NCBI RefSeq assembly: GCF_039888675.1
Contig: NZ_JBDQQR010000001.1
Location: 2,542,001 to 2,606,000, forward strand
Length of the DNA stretch: 64,000 nt
Direction: 5' to 3'
DNA from: Mesorhizobium sp. CAU 1732
GTDB lineage: Bacteria > Pseudomonadota > Alphaproteobacteria > Rhizobiales > Rhizobiaceae
The notes under the pieces were generated by a model. The model ran no database searches and was not told where the DNA came from. It saw only the letters and a list, made by a program, of their open reading frames with translations. Positions 33,090 through 44,429 of the stretch are shown piece after piece. Position numbers and translations under genes: made by a program. How positions within the stretch are numbered: position 1 is the stretch's first letter; every line of letters begins with the position of its first letter.

Positions 33090-34466
33090 TTGTCCGATCT
33101 TGCAGACATGACGGCCACGCAGATGGCTGCCGCCATCCGCGCGAAGACGATTTCGCCGGTCGAACTGACCGAGGCGGTGCTGAAGCGGATCGTCGATCGC
33201 AGCGACCTCAATGCCTTCATCACCGTCACCGGTGATGAAGCGCTTTCGGCGGCGCGCGTGGCCGAAGACAAGGTGCTGAAGGGCGAGAAGCTGCCGCCGC
33301 TTCACGGCATCCCCTATTCGGTGAAGGACCTGCTCAACACCGCCGGCGTTCGCACCACGATGGGCTCGCGCCTGTTCGAAAACAACGTGCCGACAACGGA
33401 TGCTGTCTCCGTGGCGCGCTCGAAGGCGGCCGGTGCCATTCTCGTCGGCAAGACGACGACGCCGGAATTCGGGCATCTGCAGGCGGCCACATCGCCGCTG
33501 TTCGGTCGCACTCTGAATCCGATCGACCCCACGGTAACGCCCGGCGCTTCCAGCTCCGGTTCCGCCGTCGCGGTCGCCACCGGCATGGGGCCGATCTCGC
33601 TCGGCACGGATGGCGGCGGATCGAGCCGCATTCCCGCAGCCTGCTGCGGCGTGGTGGGCTTCAAGCCGTCGCTCGGCATCATCCCGCATTTGCAGTTGCC
33701 GGATCTGTTCGGCGCGAACTCCTATGTCGGACCGATGGCGCGCACGGTCGAGGACGTCGCGCTGGTGTTCGACGCCATCGGCGGGCCGGATCTCGGGGAT
33801 ACCTACGGGCAGGCGGCAAAGCTCTTGCATGAGGGCGGCGCATCGCTTGCCGGCCTGCGCGTCGGCTGGATCGCCCAGGGCGGCGCGCGCGTCGAGCGCG
33901 AGACCGCCGCGATCACCGCCGCCGCGGTGAAGACGATCGAGGAGGCGGGCGCGATCGTTGAACCTGCCGAAATCGACTTCAAGTCCTACGAGCCGGTCTT
34001 CCTCACCATCCTGCGCGTCGGCCTTGCCGCCCGCACGGGCCCGTTGATCGAGGGACGCGAGGAGTTGGCCGGCCGGACGCTGATCGACACGATCGAAGCC
34101 GGGCGCGGCTATTCCGCCGTCGATCTCTCCAACGCGATTTTCGAGCGGACGCGGCTTTTCCGCGAATTCCAGTCGCTGTTCGAACGCTTCGACATTCTTG
34201 TGTCACCGACGCTGACGGCGCCGCCGCTCTCGATCGATGTCGACCCCACCGGCGATATCGAGATCGACGGCGTCAATTGCGGCACGGTGCGCGGTGCATG
34301 GTATCCCTTCACCTTCCCGCACAATCTGTCGGGACACCCCGCCATCACCATCCCGTGCGGCAGCACCGCCGCCGGCCTGCCGGTCGGCCTGCATCTCTGC
34401 GCCCCCTGGTATCGCGATATCGCGCTTCTGCAGATCGCAAGGGAGGTCGAAGAACGCGTGAGATGA
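33090..34466 (+). CDS. Amidase signature-family hydrolase
   Basis: A 458-residue amidase. The Ser-cisSer-Lys triad is readable: K79 in YSVKD, cis-serine S154 in GASSSGSA, and nucleophile S178 in GTDGGGSSR; the 24-residue spacing of the two serines is that of the family. This family includes acetamidase, indoleacetamide hydrolase and the 6-aminohexanoate cyclic dimer hydrolase NylA. There is no signal peptide. The start is a TTG at 33090 after AGGAG. It sits between two SDRs and a P1-family hydrolase in the MarR-controlled operon. The specific amide is unknown. Confidence 0.9.
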   Translation: MSDLADMTATQMAAAIRAKTISPVELTEAVLKRIVDRSDLNAFITVTGDEALSAARVAEDKVLKGEKLPPLHGIPYSVKDLLNTAGVRTTMGSRLFENNVPTTDAVSVARSKAAGAILVGKTTTPEFGHLQAATSPLFGRTLNPIDPTVTPGASSSGSAVAVATGMGPISLGTDGGGSSRIPAACCGVVGFKPSLGIIPHLQLPDLFGANSYVGPMARTVEDVALVFDAIGGPDLGDTYGQAAKLLHEGGASLAGLRVGWIAQGGARVERETAAITAAAVKTIEEAGAIVEPAEIDFKSYEPVFLTILRVGLAARTGPLIEGREELAGRTLIDTIEAGRGYSAVDLSNAIFERTRLFREFQSLFERFDILVSPTLTAPPLSIDVDPTGDIEIDGVNCGTVRGAWYPFTFPHNLSGHPAITIPCGSTAAGLPVGLHLCAPWYRDIALLQIAREVEERVR

Positions 34467-34519
34467 CGCCGGCCGGATGCTCCGGCGGGCAGGTTGAAAC
34501 CACGACATGGAGGAAAAGG

Positions 34520-35644
34520 ATGTCGTTCAAATTGGCTTTCAAGTCGGCGCTGGTCGCCAATGCTCTGTTTCTGGCTGGGCTGGCGCACGCGCAAGCTCCC
34601 ATCCCGGTGGTTGATCTGCATACGGGTCCCAACAACGCCATCACCGACGTGCCGGGCATTCTCGTCGGGCACAGCACCCGCAAGGATGCGCAGACGGGCA
34701 CCACCGCTCTGATCTTTCCCGAAGGCGCGCTGATGGGCATGTCGCCCAGCGGCGGCGCGCCGGGCACACGTCTGGGCGCCCTGCTGACAGCACAGCATCA
34801 GGATGCCCAACGTGTCGTCATGCACGGGCTGACGCTGAGCGGCGGCAGCATCTACGGTCTCGATACAGCCTGCGGCGTGGTACGTTTCCTCGACGAGAAG
34901 GGCCTTGGCTTCGGCGGCCGCGCCCACGTGCCGGGGGCGATCATCTTCGATCTCGGCCGTGGCGATGTCGACGCTCCTCCCGGACGCGGCGACAAGCCGT
35001 GCGAAGACGGTTACATCGCCGCCAGCAACGCCAAGGACGGTCCGGTACAACAGGGCAGCGTCGGCGCCGGCACCGGGGCACGTGCCGCCGGCATGAAAAG
35101 CGGCCTCGGTACGGCCAGCGCGGTGATGGCGGACGGCACGATCGTCGGTGCGCTGGTCGTGGTCAACCCGGCCGGCCGCGTCTACAACGTCAACGCCAAT
35201 TGCGAACTCTACACGCTCTGGCTGGAGCTCGACGGCGAATTCAACGGCGCGAAGATACCGCCTGAAGGCTGCTCGACGTCGCCCAAGGACATGGAACTGA
35301 TCCGTCCCGGCGAAAACACCACGATCGGTGTGATCGCGACCAGCGCGCCGCTGACGGCCGGCCAGACGGAACGTCTCGCCATCGTCTCAAATGACGGCAT
35401 GGCACGTGCCATTCGCCCCGCCCATTCGACCAGCGACGGCGACACTGTGTTTTCGGTGACGCTGGGCGAGGACCCGTCGACGGTGGCGCAGGAGAACTTC
35501 GTCGAGGCGGCGCAATTCCGCGACATCCTCTCGGTCGCGGCGGATGTCTATTCGCGCGCGATCACCCATGCCGTGCTGAACGCCGATCCGGAACTGGGCG
35601 AGACCTACTGCGTCCGTTTCCCCGGTGCCTGCGGAAGCGAATAG
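34520..35644 (+). CDS. P1-family N-terminal-nucleophile hydrolase (DmpA/NylC type), exported
   Basis: A 374-residue protein of the S58/P1 family, which self-cleaves to expose a catalytic Ser or Thr and then acts as aminopeptidase, beta-peptidase or oligoamide hydrolase. A Sec signal peptide (1-24, ending LAHA) precedes NAITDVPGILVGHST, the family opening. GSVGAGTGARAAGMKSGLGT (180-199) is the conserved glycine-rich core. The motif ENTTIGVIAT gives a predicted cleavage at N266-T267 with T267 as nucleophile, as in the NylC branch. The ATG at 34520 follows GGAGG. Export is unusual for the branch and would let it release units outside for the operon's importer. Last gene of the operon. Confidence 0.87.
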   Translation: MSFKLAFKSALVANALFLAGLAHAQAPIPVVDLHTGPNNAITDVPGILVGHSTRKDAQTGTTALIFPEGALMGMSPSGGAPGTRLGALLTAQHQDAQRVVMHGLTLSGGSIYGLDTACGVVRFLDEKGLGFGGRAHVPGAIIFDLGRGDVDAPPGRGDKPCEDGYIAASNAKDGPVQQGSVGAGTGARAAGMKSGLGTASAVMADGTIVGALVVVNPAGRVYNVNANCELYTLWLELDGEFNGAKIPPEGCSTSPKDMELIRPGENTTIGVIATSAPLTAGQTERLAIVSNDGMARAIRPAHSTSDGDTVFSVTLGEDPSTVAQENFVEAAQFRDILSVAADVYSRAITHAVLNADPELGETYCVRFPGACGSE

Positions 35645-35722
35645 CACCAGCGGCCATGGCGCTTCGGGAGACTCAGCGGTGATCGTCCGAAGCGTCTGGT
35701 TGAGGATGTCCGTTGGTCGCTA

Positions 35723-35772
35723 GAGCATCGGACCGAAAAGTGGAATCCGATTTTCGGATTATTCCGATGCTC
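35723..35772. repeat. Rhizobial-type intergenic palindromic repeat, copy B
   Basis: Ten-base arms GAGCATCGGA and TCCGATGCTC enclose an inner hairpin AATCCGA-TTT-TCGGATT. It lies between the convergent P1 hydrolase and LivF-type genes and can act as a bidirectional terminator. Confidence 0.7.
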
Positions 35773-35795
35773 AGACAAGGCGATCTAGCGAGGCG

Positions 35796-36487
35796 TCAAA
35801 GCTCGAGGTAACTGGCTATTTCGTCGCGGATGCCGGGGTGATTGCCGGTGTCGAGGGTGCAACGGCCTTGATCCAGAACCATGACGCGGTTCGCGGCGGC
35901 TTCGATCAGCGCGAGGTTCTGCTCCACAATGATGAAGGCTGCCCCTGCCGCCGCACGGTCGCGGATGATGCGTGTCATGCGGTCGATATTTTCGGGCTGG
36001 ACGCCTTCCGTCGGCTCGTCGAGCAGCGTCAGCGTGTTGCCTTCGCCCAGCGCGCGGCAGAAGGACAGGATCTTGCGCTCGCCGCCCGACAGCGTGCCGG
36101 CGGTCTGGTCAAGCCGCTCGCCTATTCTGGGAAACGCCTCGAAGAGTTCGCCGTACCGGGCCAGCGCGTCGCGCCCCGAATGGAGGTTCAGATTGTCGCG
36201 CACGCTCAATGTCGGGAACACCACATTTTCCTGCGGCGCGTATGTCATTCCCACGCGGCTGCGGCCATGCGCGGGCAGCGGGTCGATGCGTTGTCCGTCG
36301 AGATGAATCGCGCCGGTCATCAGCGGCAGAAAGCCGGTGATGAGCTTGAGGAGCGTGGTCTTGCCCACGCCGTTGCGGCCGGCGATGCACAGCACCTCGC
36401 CCCGGTCCACGCCCAGAGACATCTCTTCGATGATGCGGATGTCGCCATAGCCGCCGCCGATTTCATCCACGTGGAGAAGGGGGCCGC

Positions 36488-36491
<4 letters not shown>
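35796..36491 (-). CDS. Liv/Urt-type ABC importer, ATP-binding protein (LivF/UrtE type)
   Basis: A 231-residue ATPase, the usual LivF length. Walker A GRNGVGKTT, the family Q-loop region YAPQENVVFPTLSV, signature LSGGE in GTLSGGERKILSFCRAL (less canonical than LSGGQQQ), Walker B TLLDEPTEGVQP (a LivF hallmark), and H-loop replaced by VEQN, which is normal for LivF. The GTG at 36491 overlaps the upstream stop (GTGA). Last gene of the amide/amino-acid import operon. Confidence 0.92.
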
Positions 36492-38219
<1,728 letters not shown>

Positions 38220-38242
<23 letters not shown>

Positions 38243-39071
38243 CCTGCTTGAGCCACAGGAAGAGGATGGAGATCGCGAGCACCGTCAGATAGCCGCCCGT
38301 GTTGCCGAACGCCGCCGAGGCCACGACATTCGACCCGCCGATCACCGTCGAGCCGATCAGCAGGCCTTCGAGGCTGCCCAGCCCGCCGACGACGAGGACG
38401 AAGAAGGAGGAGAGCAGGTAGTCGATGCCCATGAAGGGTTCGATCCGCACGAGCGGCGCAAGCAGCACGCCGGCAAGACCGGCCATGGCGGTGCCGAAGA
38501 CGAAGGTGGATCGGGCCAGCCTTGGGCCGTTGATGCCGACGGCGGCGGCAAGCTCGGGGTTCGAAACCATCGCCTTGATGCGCGCGCCGGTGCTGCTGCG
38601 CTGATACCAGACGAACAGGCCGATGAAGAGGGTGATGACGATCGCGATCAGGATCAACCTGTAGGTCGGATAGCGTACCGACAGGAGCATGACGGTGCCC
38701 CCCACCGTCTCGTTGACGCTCTGATAGCCGCGGCCGAACAGGTTTTCGACGCATTCGCGCAGCAGGATGGCGATGCCCCAGGTCGCCAGCAGCGTGTCGA
38801 AAGGGCGTCGATAGAGATGCCTGACGACGGTCCACTCCATGGCCAGCCCGACCAGCCCGCAGACGCAGAGCGCCAGCGGGACGGCCAGCACGGGATGCAG
38901 GCCGGCCTGCTGGACGACGAAGGCGCAATAGGCGCCGATCATCACCAGTTCGCCATGGGCCATGTTCATGACGCCGAGAAGACCGAACACGACCGCCAAC
39001 CCCAGGACGATCAGTCCCAGGGTCGCGATCGAGTAGACGAAGTTCAGCCCGTGAAGGGCCAGAATGTCCAT
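38220..39071 (-). CDS. Liv/Urt-type ABC importer, permease (LivH/UrtB type)
   Basis: A 283-residue inner-membrane permease with about eight helices. Family features are GLLGVMNMAHGELVMIGAY near residue 32, the cytoplasmic segment VWYQRSSTGARIKAMVSNPE, and GINGPRLARSTFVFGTAMAG. The GVMNMAHGE motif is the clearest LivH/UrtB mark. It follows the binding-protein gene after 15 bases and overlaps the LivMG fusion gene, so the operon is compact. Confidence 0.92.
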
Positions 39072-39086
39072 GCTGCCCTACAGGCT

Positions 39087-40250
39087 TTATGTGCAGGTCT
39101 GGCCTGGATCGACATTTGCGAAGGTTTCGATGATGCGGAACCCGGCGCCTTCGGCCTGCGCGAGATAGACGTCGCGGGCGACATGCCTGTTGGTCATGGT
39201 GGCGGTGCCGCGCGGTCCCTCGTAGCTGGTACCGTCGGCTGCCGCGTCCATTGCGGCGACGTCGAGCGAGCCGGTTTTTTCGGCGATCGCCTTCAGGAAC
39301 AGCAGACCCTCATAGACCGATTGACCCATGAGGTTGAGCACCGCGCCGTTGGCTCCGAATTCCGCGCTGTAGGCGTCCGCGAAGGCGCGTGCAGGTTCGG
39401 TGTCGATCGCGCTGAAATAGCCGCCGGAGGCAAAGAGGCGTGCCGAGTTCTGTTCGCCGATGCCCATCAGCGTGTTTTCCTCGATCAGGGTCCCGAGCCT
39501 GATCGCCTTGTCAGCGAGGCCGAAGCTTGCGAATGCGCGATTGAAGGTGACCGACGCGCCGCCGACCAGCGTGATGAGGACGGCGTTGGCGCCGCTGCTT
39601 TGAATGCGCGCGAGATTGGAATCGAAATTGTCGGCCGTGAAGGGGAGGTATTCCTCGCCGACCACCTTGCCGCCGCTGGCTTCGATATAGGCCTTGGCCG
39701 CCGCATTGGTCTCACGCGGCCAGTTGTAGTCGTTGCCGATGAGATACCAGTCGGTGGCGCCTTCGTTTTCGGCCAGCCAGGGAATGACCGGCTCGAGCTG
39801 CTGGCTCGGTGTTTCCGCGAGGACATAGGTGCCGGTGGCGCATTCGCCGCCCTCGTAGACCGAGGTGTAGACATACGGAACCTGGCCGCGAAAAACGCCG
39901 ACAAGCGCGCCGCGCACGGCGCTGTCATGCATGCCGACAAACGCTTCCGCGCCTTCCGAGCGCCAGATGCGCTGGGCGGCCTGGACTGCGTCCGCGGGCG
40001 GACCGCCGACATCGGCGAAGATCGGCTCGATCTGTCGGCCGAGGATGCCGCCAGCCGCATTGATCTCGGTGATGGCCAATTTGGCGCTGTTTTGCGCCGA
40101 TGCGCCGAACAGTCCCGCCGGACCGGACAGCGGGATCAGGATGCCGACCTTGAGCGGGTCGGCGGCGTTGGCCGCGCGCAAAGCGAGGGCCGGGGCGAGC
40201 GCCAAAAGGGCGGTGGCCATCGACGATTTGATGAAGGTCCGTCTTTCCAT
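39087..40250 (-). CDS. Liv/Urt-type ABC importer, substrate-binding protein (amide/urea/amino-acid type)
   Basis: A 387-residue binding protein of the Peripla_BP_6 family. The N-terminus MERRTFIKSS fits the twin-arginine consensus (RRxFIK), followed by a hydrophobic stretch ending ANAA, so Tat export is likely. DPLKVGILIPLSGPAGLFG and NSAKLAITEINAAGG are the family opening, close to urea and short-chain amide receptors (UrtA/FmdD/AmiC). It sits directly downstream of an amidase gene, which supports an amide ligand. ATG at 40250, 19 bases after the amidase stop. Confidence 0.9.
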   Translation of the reverse strand: MERRTFIKSSMATALLALAPALALRAANAADPLKVGILIPLSGPAGLFGASAQNSAKLAITEINAAGGILGRQIEPIFADVGGPPADAVQAAQRIWRSEGAEAFVGMHDSAVRGALVGVFRGQVPYVYTSVYEGGECATGTYVLAETPSQQLEPVIPWLAENEGATDWYLIGNDYNWPRETNAAAKAYIEASGGKVVGEEYLPFTADNFDSNLARIQSSGANAVLITLVGGASVTFNRAFASFGLADKAIRLGTLIEENTLMGIGEQNSARLFASGGYFSAIDTEPARAFADAYSAEFGANGAVLNLMGQSVYEGLLFLKAIAEKTGSLDVAAMDAAADGTSYEGPRGTATMTNRHVARDVYLAQAEGAGFRIIETFANVDPGQTCT

Positions 40251-40269
40251 GTGGTTCCCCTTGATTTTC

Positions 40270-41694
40270 TTATTGGGTTGAGAGGCCGGCGATCTTCGGC
40301 GCCGAGGTGAATCCTGCAGCCTCCTCGACTGCGCGTGCGATGGCGAGGAGCCGCCGATCGGAGCCTGCCGGCCCGTCCAGTTCCATGCCGACGGGCAGGC
40401 CGCCGCGTGTCAGGCCGGCCGGCAGGCTGATGCCGGGAATGCCCGCATTGCTCGCCGGGTCGGTGTTGCGGATGAAGGTCGGGAAGGTCGGCACGCGCCG
40501 CCCGTTGAGTTCCACCGTCTCGTCGTCCCCGATGGGGGAGGCGGCAAGAGGCGCTGTCGGAAACAGCACCGCATCGACGGCGTGCGTGCGGAAGTAGTCC
40601 GCATAGGCCGCCTGAAGACGTGGACGATCCTCGTTGAGCGCCTTGGCATAGGCCTCCGCCGGCATGGCGTCGGAACCCATCTGGGAGGCGACGATACCCT
40701 TCACGTCGGCGCTGCCGATGCCCCGCAGGAGATCGTCCATCGTCAGCGCGATGTCGTGCGCCTTCAGGAAGGCGGGGATGTCCTGCATGAATTCGTAGAG
40801 CGCAATGGGAAAGCCGACCACGGCGTTGAGCGCTTCGAGATTTTCGATGTCGGCGCGTACGAACGTGACGCCCTGACGTTCCAGCGCTTCGATGAACTGA
40901 GCTGCGATGGCTGCGATCTCGGGGTCGAGGTCCTCGAAGAAGTAGGCGTTCGGCAAACCGATGCGCAACTCCTTGAGCGACACGGGCTCGATGCCGTCCT
41001 TGCTTTCCGTGAGGACGGCATCGATGAGGATGGCGTCGGCGACGCTGCGCGTCATCGGGCCGGCGATGTCGCGGGTATGGGAGATCGGCACGATGCCTTC
41101 GCCCGAATAACGCCCGACGGACGGGCGGAAGCCGACAAGGCCGCAGAGCGCGGCAGGCAGACGCACGGACGCGCCGGTGTCGGTGCCGATGCCGGCGGGC
41201 ATCATGCGCGCGGCCACCGCGACGGCGACGCCGCCGCTCGATCCGCCGGGAATGCGGCTGACGTCGTAGGGATTGGTCGACGCCCCCGTCACCCCGTTGT
41301 TGGTGGTGATGCCGAAGGCGAGCTCGTGCATGTTGGCCTTGGCACCGAGCAGGGCGCCTCCGACGAACAGACGCTCGGCGGTCGTGGCGTCGGTGACGGG
41401 GCGGAAATTGGCCAGCGCGCCGGTTCCGGCCGTCGTCGGCAGGCCGACTGTGTTGATGTTGTCCTTGATGGCGAGCGGGATGCCTGCGAGCGGGCCGCTG
41501 TTGCGACCGTCATCGACGCGCCGCGCCGCGATCCGCAACTGGTCCCAATCCCAGCTTACGAAGGCGTTGAGGCTCTCGTGCCGCTCGCTCTGGGCGATAA
41601 ATGCCTCGCAATAATCGAGGGCCGAGAATGTCCGGGCGCGTATCCCGGCCACGGCCTCTTCGAGCGGCAAATCGAGAAGTGTCGTCGTCTCCAA
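40270..41694 (-). CDS. Amidase signature-family hydrolase (indoleacetamide hydrolase-like)
   Basis: A 474-residue amidase. Predicted triad K77 (LAIKDN), cis-serine S152 (PGGSSGG) and nucleophile S176 (GTDTGAS), with the canonical 24-residue serine spacing. The GTGALANFRPV and NMHELAFGITTNNG segments resemble the IaaH/AtzF-like group. The TTG at 41694 has GGAGG with good spacing and no ATG is near. It heads the operon that continues into a Tat-exported amide-type receptor and Liv-type importer. A dyad ATCATCA-TGAA-TGATGAT lies 61 bases upstream, and the same arms occur upstream of the flavin monooxygenase at 47334. The natural amide is not known. Confidence 0.9.
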   Translation of the reverse strand: METTTLLDLPLEEAVAGIRARTFSALDYCEAFIAQSERHESLNAFVSWDWDQLRIAARRVDDGRNSGPLAGIPLAIKDNINTVGLPTTAGTGALANFRPVTDATTAERLFVGGALLGAKANMHELAFGITTNNGVTGASTNPYDVSRIPGGSSGGVAVAVAARMMPAGIGTDTGASVRLPAALCGLVGFRPSVGRYSGEGIVPISHTRDIAGPMTRSVADAILIDAVLTESKDGIEPVSLKELRIGLPNAYFFEDLDPEIAAIAAQFIEALERQGVTFVRADIENLEALNAVVGFPIALYEFMQDIPAFLKAHDIALTMDDLLRGIGSADVKGIVASQMGSDAMPAEAYAKALNEDRPRLQAAYADYFRTHAVDAVLFPTAPLAASPIGDDETVELNGRRVPTFPTFIRNTDPASNAGIPGISLPAGLTRGGLPVGMELDGPAGSDRRLLAIARAVEEAAGFTSAPKIAGLSTQ

Positions 41695-41755
41695 GGATAT
41701 CCTCCACCGTCACTTGGTCGAGGATCGACTATCGGTGCCACCGCGGCACCTTTCC

Positions 41756-41773
41756 ATCATCATGAATGATGAT
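41756..41773. promoter_or_regulatory. Dyad ATCATCA-TGAA-TGATGAT upstream of the amidase operon
   Basis: Seven-base perfect arms with a four-base centre, in the gap between the LuxR-type gene stop and the amidase start. The same arms and spacing recur at 47509-47526. The adjacent LuxR-type protein is the first candidate to bind it. Confidence 0.6.
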
Positions 41774-41784
41774 ATTCGCCTCCC

Positions 41785-42549
41785 TCAGTTCAACGTCAGC
41801 TTGCGGACGAGTTGTGTCCGGCTGGAAACCTGCAATTTCTGGTAGATCGTCTGGATGTGGGTGCGCACGGTGGGCAGGGAAATGCACAGCTCGTCGGCAA
41901 TCGTGCGGTCCGATCCCCCGAACAGGATGGCGGCGGTGATCTCCTTCTGACGCGGTGTCAACGACGCTTTCTCGCCCGCCCGCTCGACGCGGAACAGGAG
42001 ATCCGCATCGCTCGCACCGGACAGCTTTTCCTCCCGGGTGCACTTCAGGAGCGCCTGGGTGAAGGCCGCACCGATCGCGTCCAGGAGCGCGACCTCCTTG
42101 CGGGTGAAATCCTCCTTCTGACGGGACCGCCAGATCCTCAGGTCACCGAGATTTCTTCCGCCCGAGAACGCGTAGAAGTTGACGCCGTAGTGAAGGCCGT
42201 CGCGCGCCAGGAAGTCGTTGAAGAACTCGGTCTTTTCAAGCCGCGGCCGGGATATGATCTCGGACACGCAGGTCGCCGCACGGCGGCGCTGGAGGACCGG
42301 GGTTATCGGATCGCAGAACTGGAAATGCTGCTCATATGTACTGAGATTGGAATCGTCCATGTTGATCGAGACGCGATTGACGAAGCGATTGGCGTCATGG
42401 TCCCAGACATAAGATGCCAGATACTGTGCATCGAACAAACGAAGCAACAGAAGGCCGACGGTTTCGCGTAACTCCGTCGAATTGTCAGCGCCTGCCAATG
42501 TCCTCATGATTTCGAGGACGATGTCAGTTTCCTTATGCGAAAGGTTCAT
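41785..42549 (-). CDS. LuxR-type (GerE HTH) transcriptional regulator
   Basis: A 254-residue regulator. The C-terminal HTH at about 192-252 reads LTPRQKEITAAILFGGSDRT followed by IADELCISLPTVRTHIQ and IYQKLQVSSRTQLVRKL, a clean LuxR/GerE domain. The N-terminal 170 residues look like a GAF or autoinducer-binding-type sensor but lack an assignable acyl-homoserine-lactone signature, and no luxI-like gene is in the window. It lies just upstream of the amidase operon on the same strand with the dyad in between, so it probably activates amide use in response to a small ligand. Confidence 0.88.
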   Translation of the reverse strand: MNLSHKETDIVLEIMRTLAGADNSTELRETVGLLLLRLFDAQYLASYVWDHDANRFVNRVSINMDDSNLSTYEQHFQFCDPITPVLQRRRAATCVSEIISRPRLEKTEFFNDFLARDGLHYGVNFYAFSGGRNLGDLRIWRSRQKEDFTRKEVALLDAIGAAFTQALLKCTREEKLSGASDADLLFRVERAGEKASLTPRQKEITAAILFGGSDRTIADELCISLPTVRTHIQTIYQKLQVSSRTQLVRKLTLN

Positions 42550-42678
42550 CGCCCCAATCGGAAGTGCCGCCCCCGGAGAAACTTATGCAACGCATGATAG
42601 ACGCGTCTTTCCCTACGTCAATCACCGCAATCTGTATTTGACTTACGAAACGTTGATCCGCCGAGAATTCGAGTTCCT

Positions 42679-44424
42679 TTAGGTCAGGAACGGAGTTCTT
42701 GCGGCCCTCGGCTGGGACAATCTGCGGTGCCTGTAGGGAGGGGATGCCGGCATTGCACTGGCCTCGGTGAGGTGCAGGATTCCGAATTTGGACAGCCACA
42801 TCAGCGTGAGTTCCAGCTTCTCCGGCTGCAGCCGCGGAAACGCGGCCGTGATCTCCCCGATCGACGGGCCTTGCTCGCATTCGTTGATGAAGGTCACCAC
42901 CTTGCGTATGTCCGCCAGCGCCAGAAGCATCGGCAACAGCATCGTGTGCGCGGGGCTGCTCTCTATGGCTCTCACCTGGGCGACCGGGTCGTCGCCGTGG
43001 CACCAGGCCCTGGCATCACCGGCGAACGTGGCGGTGGCGAAATGTCCGAACGCGGCGAAAGGATCGACATAACCCGGCCGGGCGGTCGCCAGGGGGGCAT
43101 GTTTTCCGTCATGGCTGGCCCGGATGGCGGCGAGCTCGCGCCACAGGTCCTGGTGACGCGCCATGATTTGCTTCCAGTCATAGACGGTTTCGGCGCGCGC
43201 GCGCGACTGGGCGGCAAGCTGCTCGCGCAGATGCGGATTGGTGGCCAGCAGCGCGATCCGCGCGGCGCAAGCGGAGATATCGACGTCCACCACCTGGCTC
43301 AGGGCCGCGACGGAATCGTCGAAACGCTCGACGCCGGACGACGCGCGCGCGCGGAACATGGAGGACGCGGCGCGCGACGGCATGCGCGTGCGGATCAGAA
43401 AACCCGTCTCGCCGTCGAGGACCGTCTCACGCAGGCCGCTCCAGTCGCTGACGATCTGGGGGAGTGACGCGGCCATCGCCTCCACGACCGTCATGCCGAA
43501 CGTTTCCTGCATATTGTCGGAGAGCGAGATGAAGAAGTCGGCGGCATGCCAGCTCGCCTGCGAGGCGGCCTCATCCGTTCCGTCGATCCAGTGGATGACG
43601 ACATTGCTGCAATGGGCGGCGGCGAGCGTGCGGAATTCGCGCTCGACCAGGGGATTGGAGAACTGCCCCACCATCAAAAGCCGGATGTCGGCGCCCGGCG
43701 CGGCTTTCGCGGCCTGCTCGAGCGCGAGGAACATCGGCGTCGGATGCGATTTGGTGAGGAAGTTGAAGCGTCCGAAATAGAGCGCGACGACGGCGGTTGC
43801 CGGAATGCCCAATCGCTTGCGCAAGCTGATGCCGGCTCTCTTCGCGCTATCCGTGCACGCGAAGCGTTCGAGGTCGACGCCCAGCGGAATCACCGGCAAC
43901 TGCGCGCGCAGGCGCATCGCGGCGCCGGTGCGCTCCTTCAGGTGGACGGACCAGTCATCGACGATCGATTCGACGGCTCTGCGGGCTGCCACGGACGTAC
44001 AGATGACCGCGTCCCATTCGTGCACCGGTGCGACAAGCAGGTCCTGGATCGCGTGAACGACGCCGCTTTCCGACAGCGTATGGGTGAGGCCGCAGATGCT
44101 GTATGCTGCGTCGCCCAGCGCGCGGCGCATCCATGCCAGGCGGCCGATCGCGGGATCCTGCCAGTGAAGGACGCCGAGCCGCGCGATGGCGTCATGATCG
44201 TTGGAGCCGATATGGTAGGCCCGCGCCGGGTCGCCGCCAAGTTGCGCGATCTGATCGCGAAATGTGAGGAAGTCATCCGGCGTGTCGGCCACGCAGGAAT
44301 AGCCGCGCTCGCCTTGCGCGTCCGCATAGGCCTTGAGGAATTCGCGCCCAGCCGATTGCCGCCCCACGATGCCCTGCGTGCGAAGACCGAACGCTTCCGG
44401 CACGAAATACAGACCGCATTCCAT
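42679..44424 (-). CDS. GT4-type glycosyltransferase with C-terminal extension
   Basis: A 581-residue cytoplasmic glycosyltransferase of the GT4/GT-B fold. The N-lobe ends near PVIPLGVDLERF. The C-lobe begins ALYFGRFNFLTKSHP and contains SDNMQETFGMTVVEAMAASL, the E-x7-E nucleotide-sugar motif. Residues about 450-581 form an extra segment with SIGEITAAFPRL and LELTLMWLSKFGILHL, which looks like a small winged-helix-type domain not usual for GT4 enzymes. The ATG at 44424 lies five bases after the previous glycosyltransferase stop; a longer upstream reading would overlap that gene. It ends the operon led by the flavin monooxygenase. Acceptor unknown. Confidence 0.85.
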   Translation of the reverse strand: MECGLYFVPEAFGLRTQGIVGRQSAGREFLKAYADAQGERGYSCVADTPDDFLTFRDQIAQLGGDPARAYHIGSNDHDAIARLGVLHWQDPAIGRLAWMRRALGDAAYSICGLTHTLSESGVVHAIQDLLVAPVHEWDAVICTSVAARRAVESIVDDWSVHLKERTGAAMRLRAQLPVIPLGVDLERFACTDSAKRAGISLRKRLGIPATAVVALYFGRFNFLTKSHPTPMFLALEQAAKAAPGADIRLLMVGQFSNPLVEREFRTLAAAHCSNVVIHWIDGTDEAASQASWHAADFFISLSDNMQETFGMTVVEAMAASLPQIVSDWSGLRETVLDGETGFLIRTRMPSRAASSMFRARASSGVERFDDSVAALSQVVDVDISACAARIALLATNPHLREQLAAQSRARAETVYDWKQIMARHQDLWRELAAIRASHDGKHAPLATARPGYVDPFAAFGHFATATFAGDARAWCHGDDPVAQVRAIESSPAHTMLLPMLLALADIRKVVTFINECEQGPSIGEITAAFPRLQPEKLELTLMWLSKFGILHLTEASAMPASPPYRHRRLSQPRAARTPFLT

Positions 44425-44429
44425 CAGCC

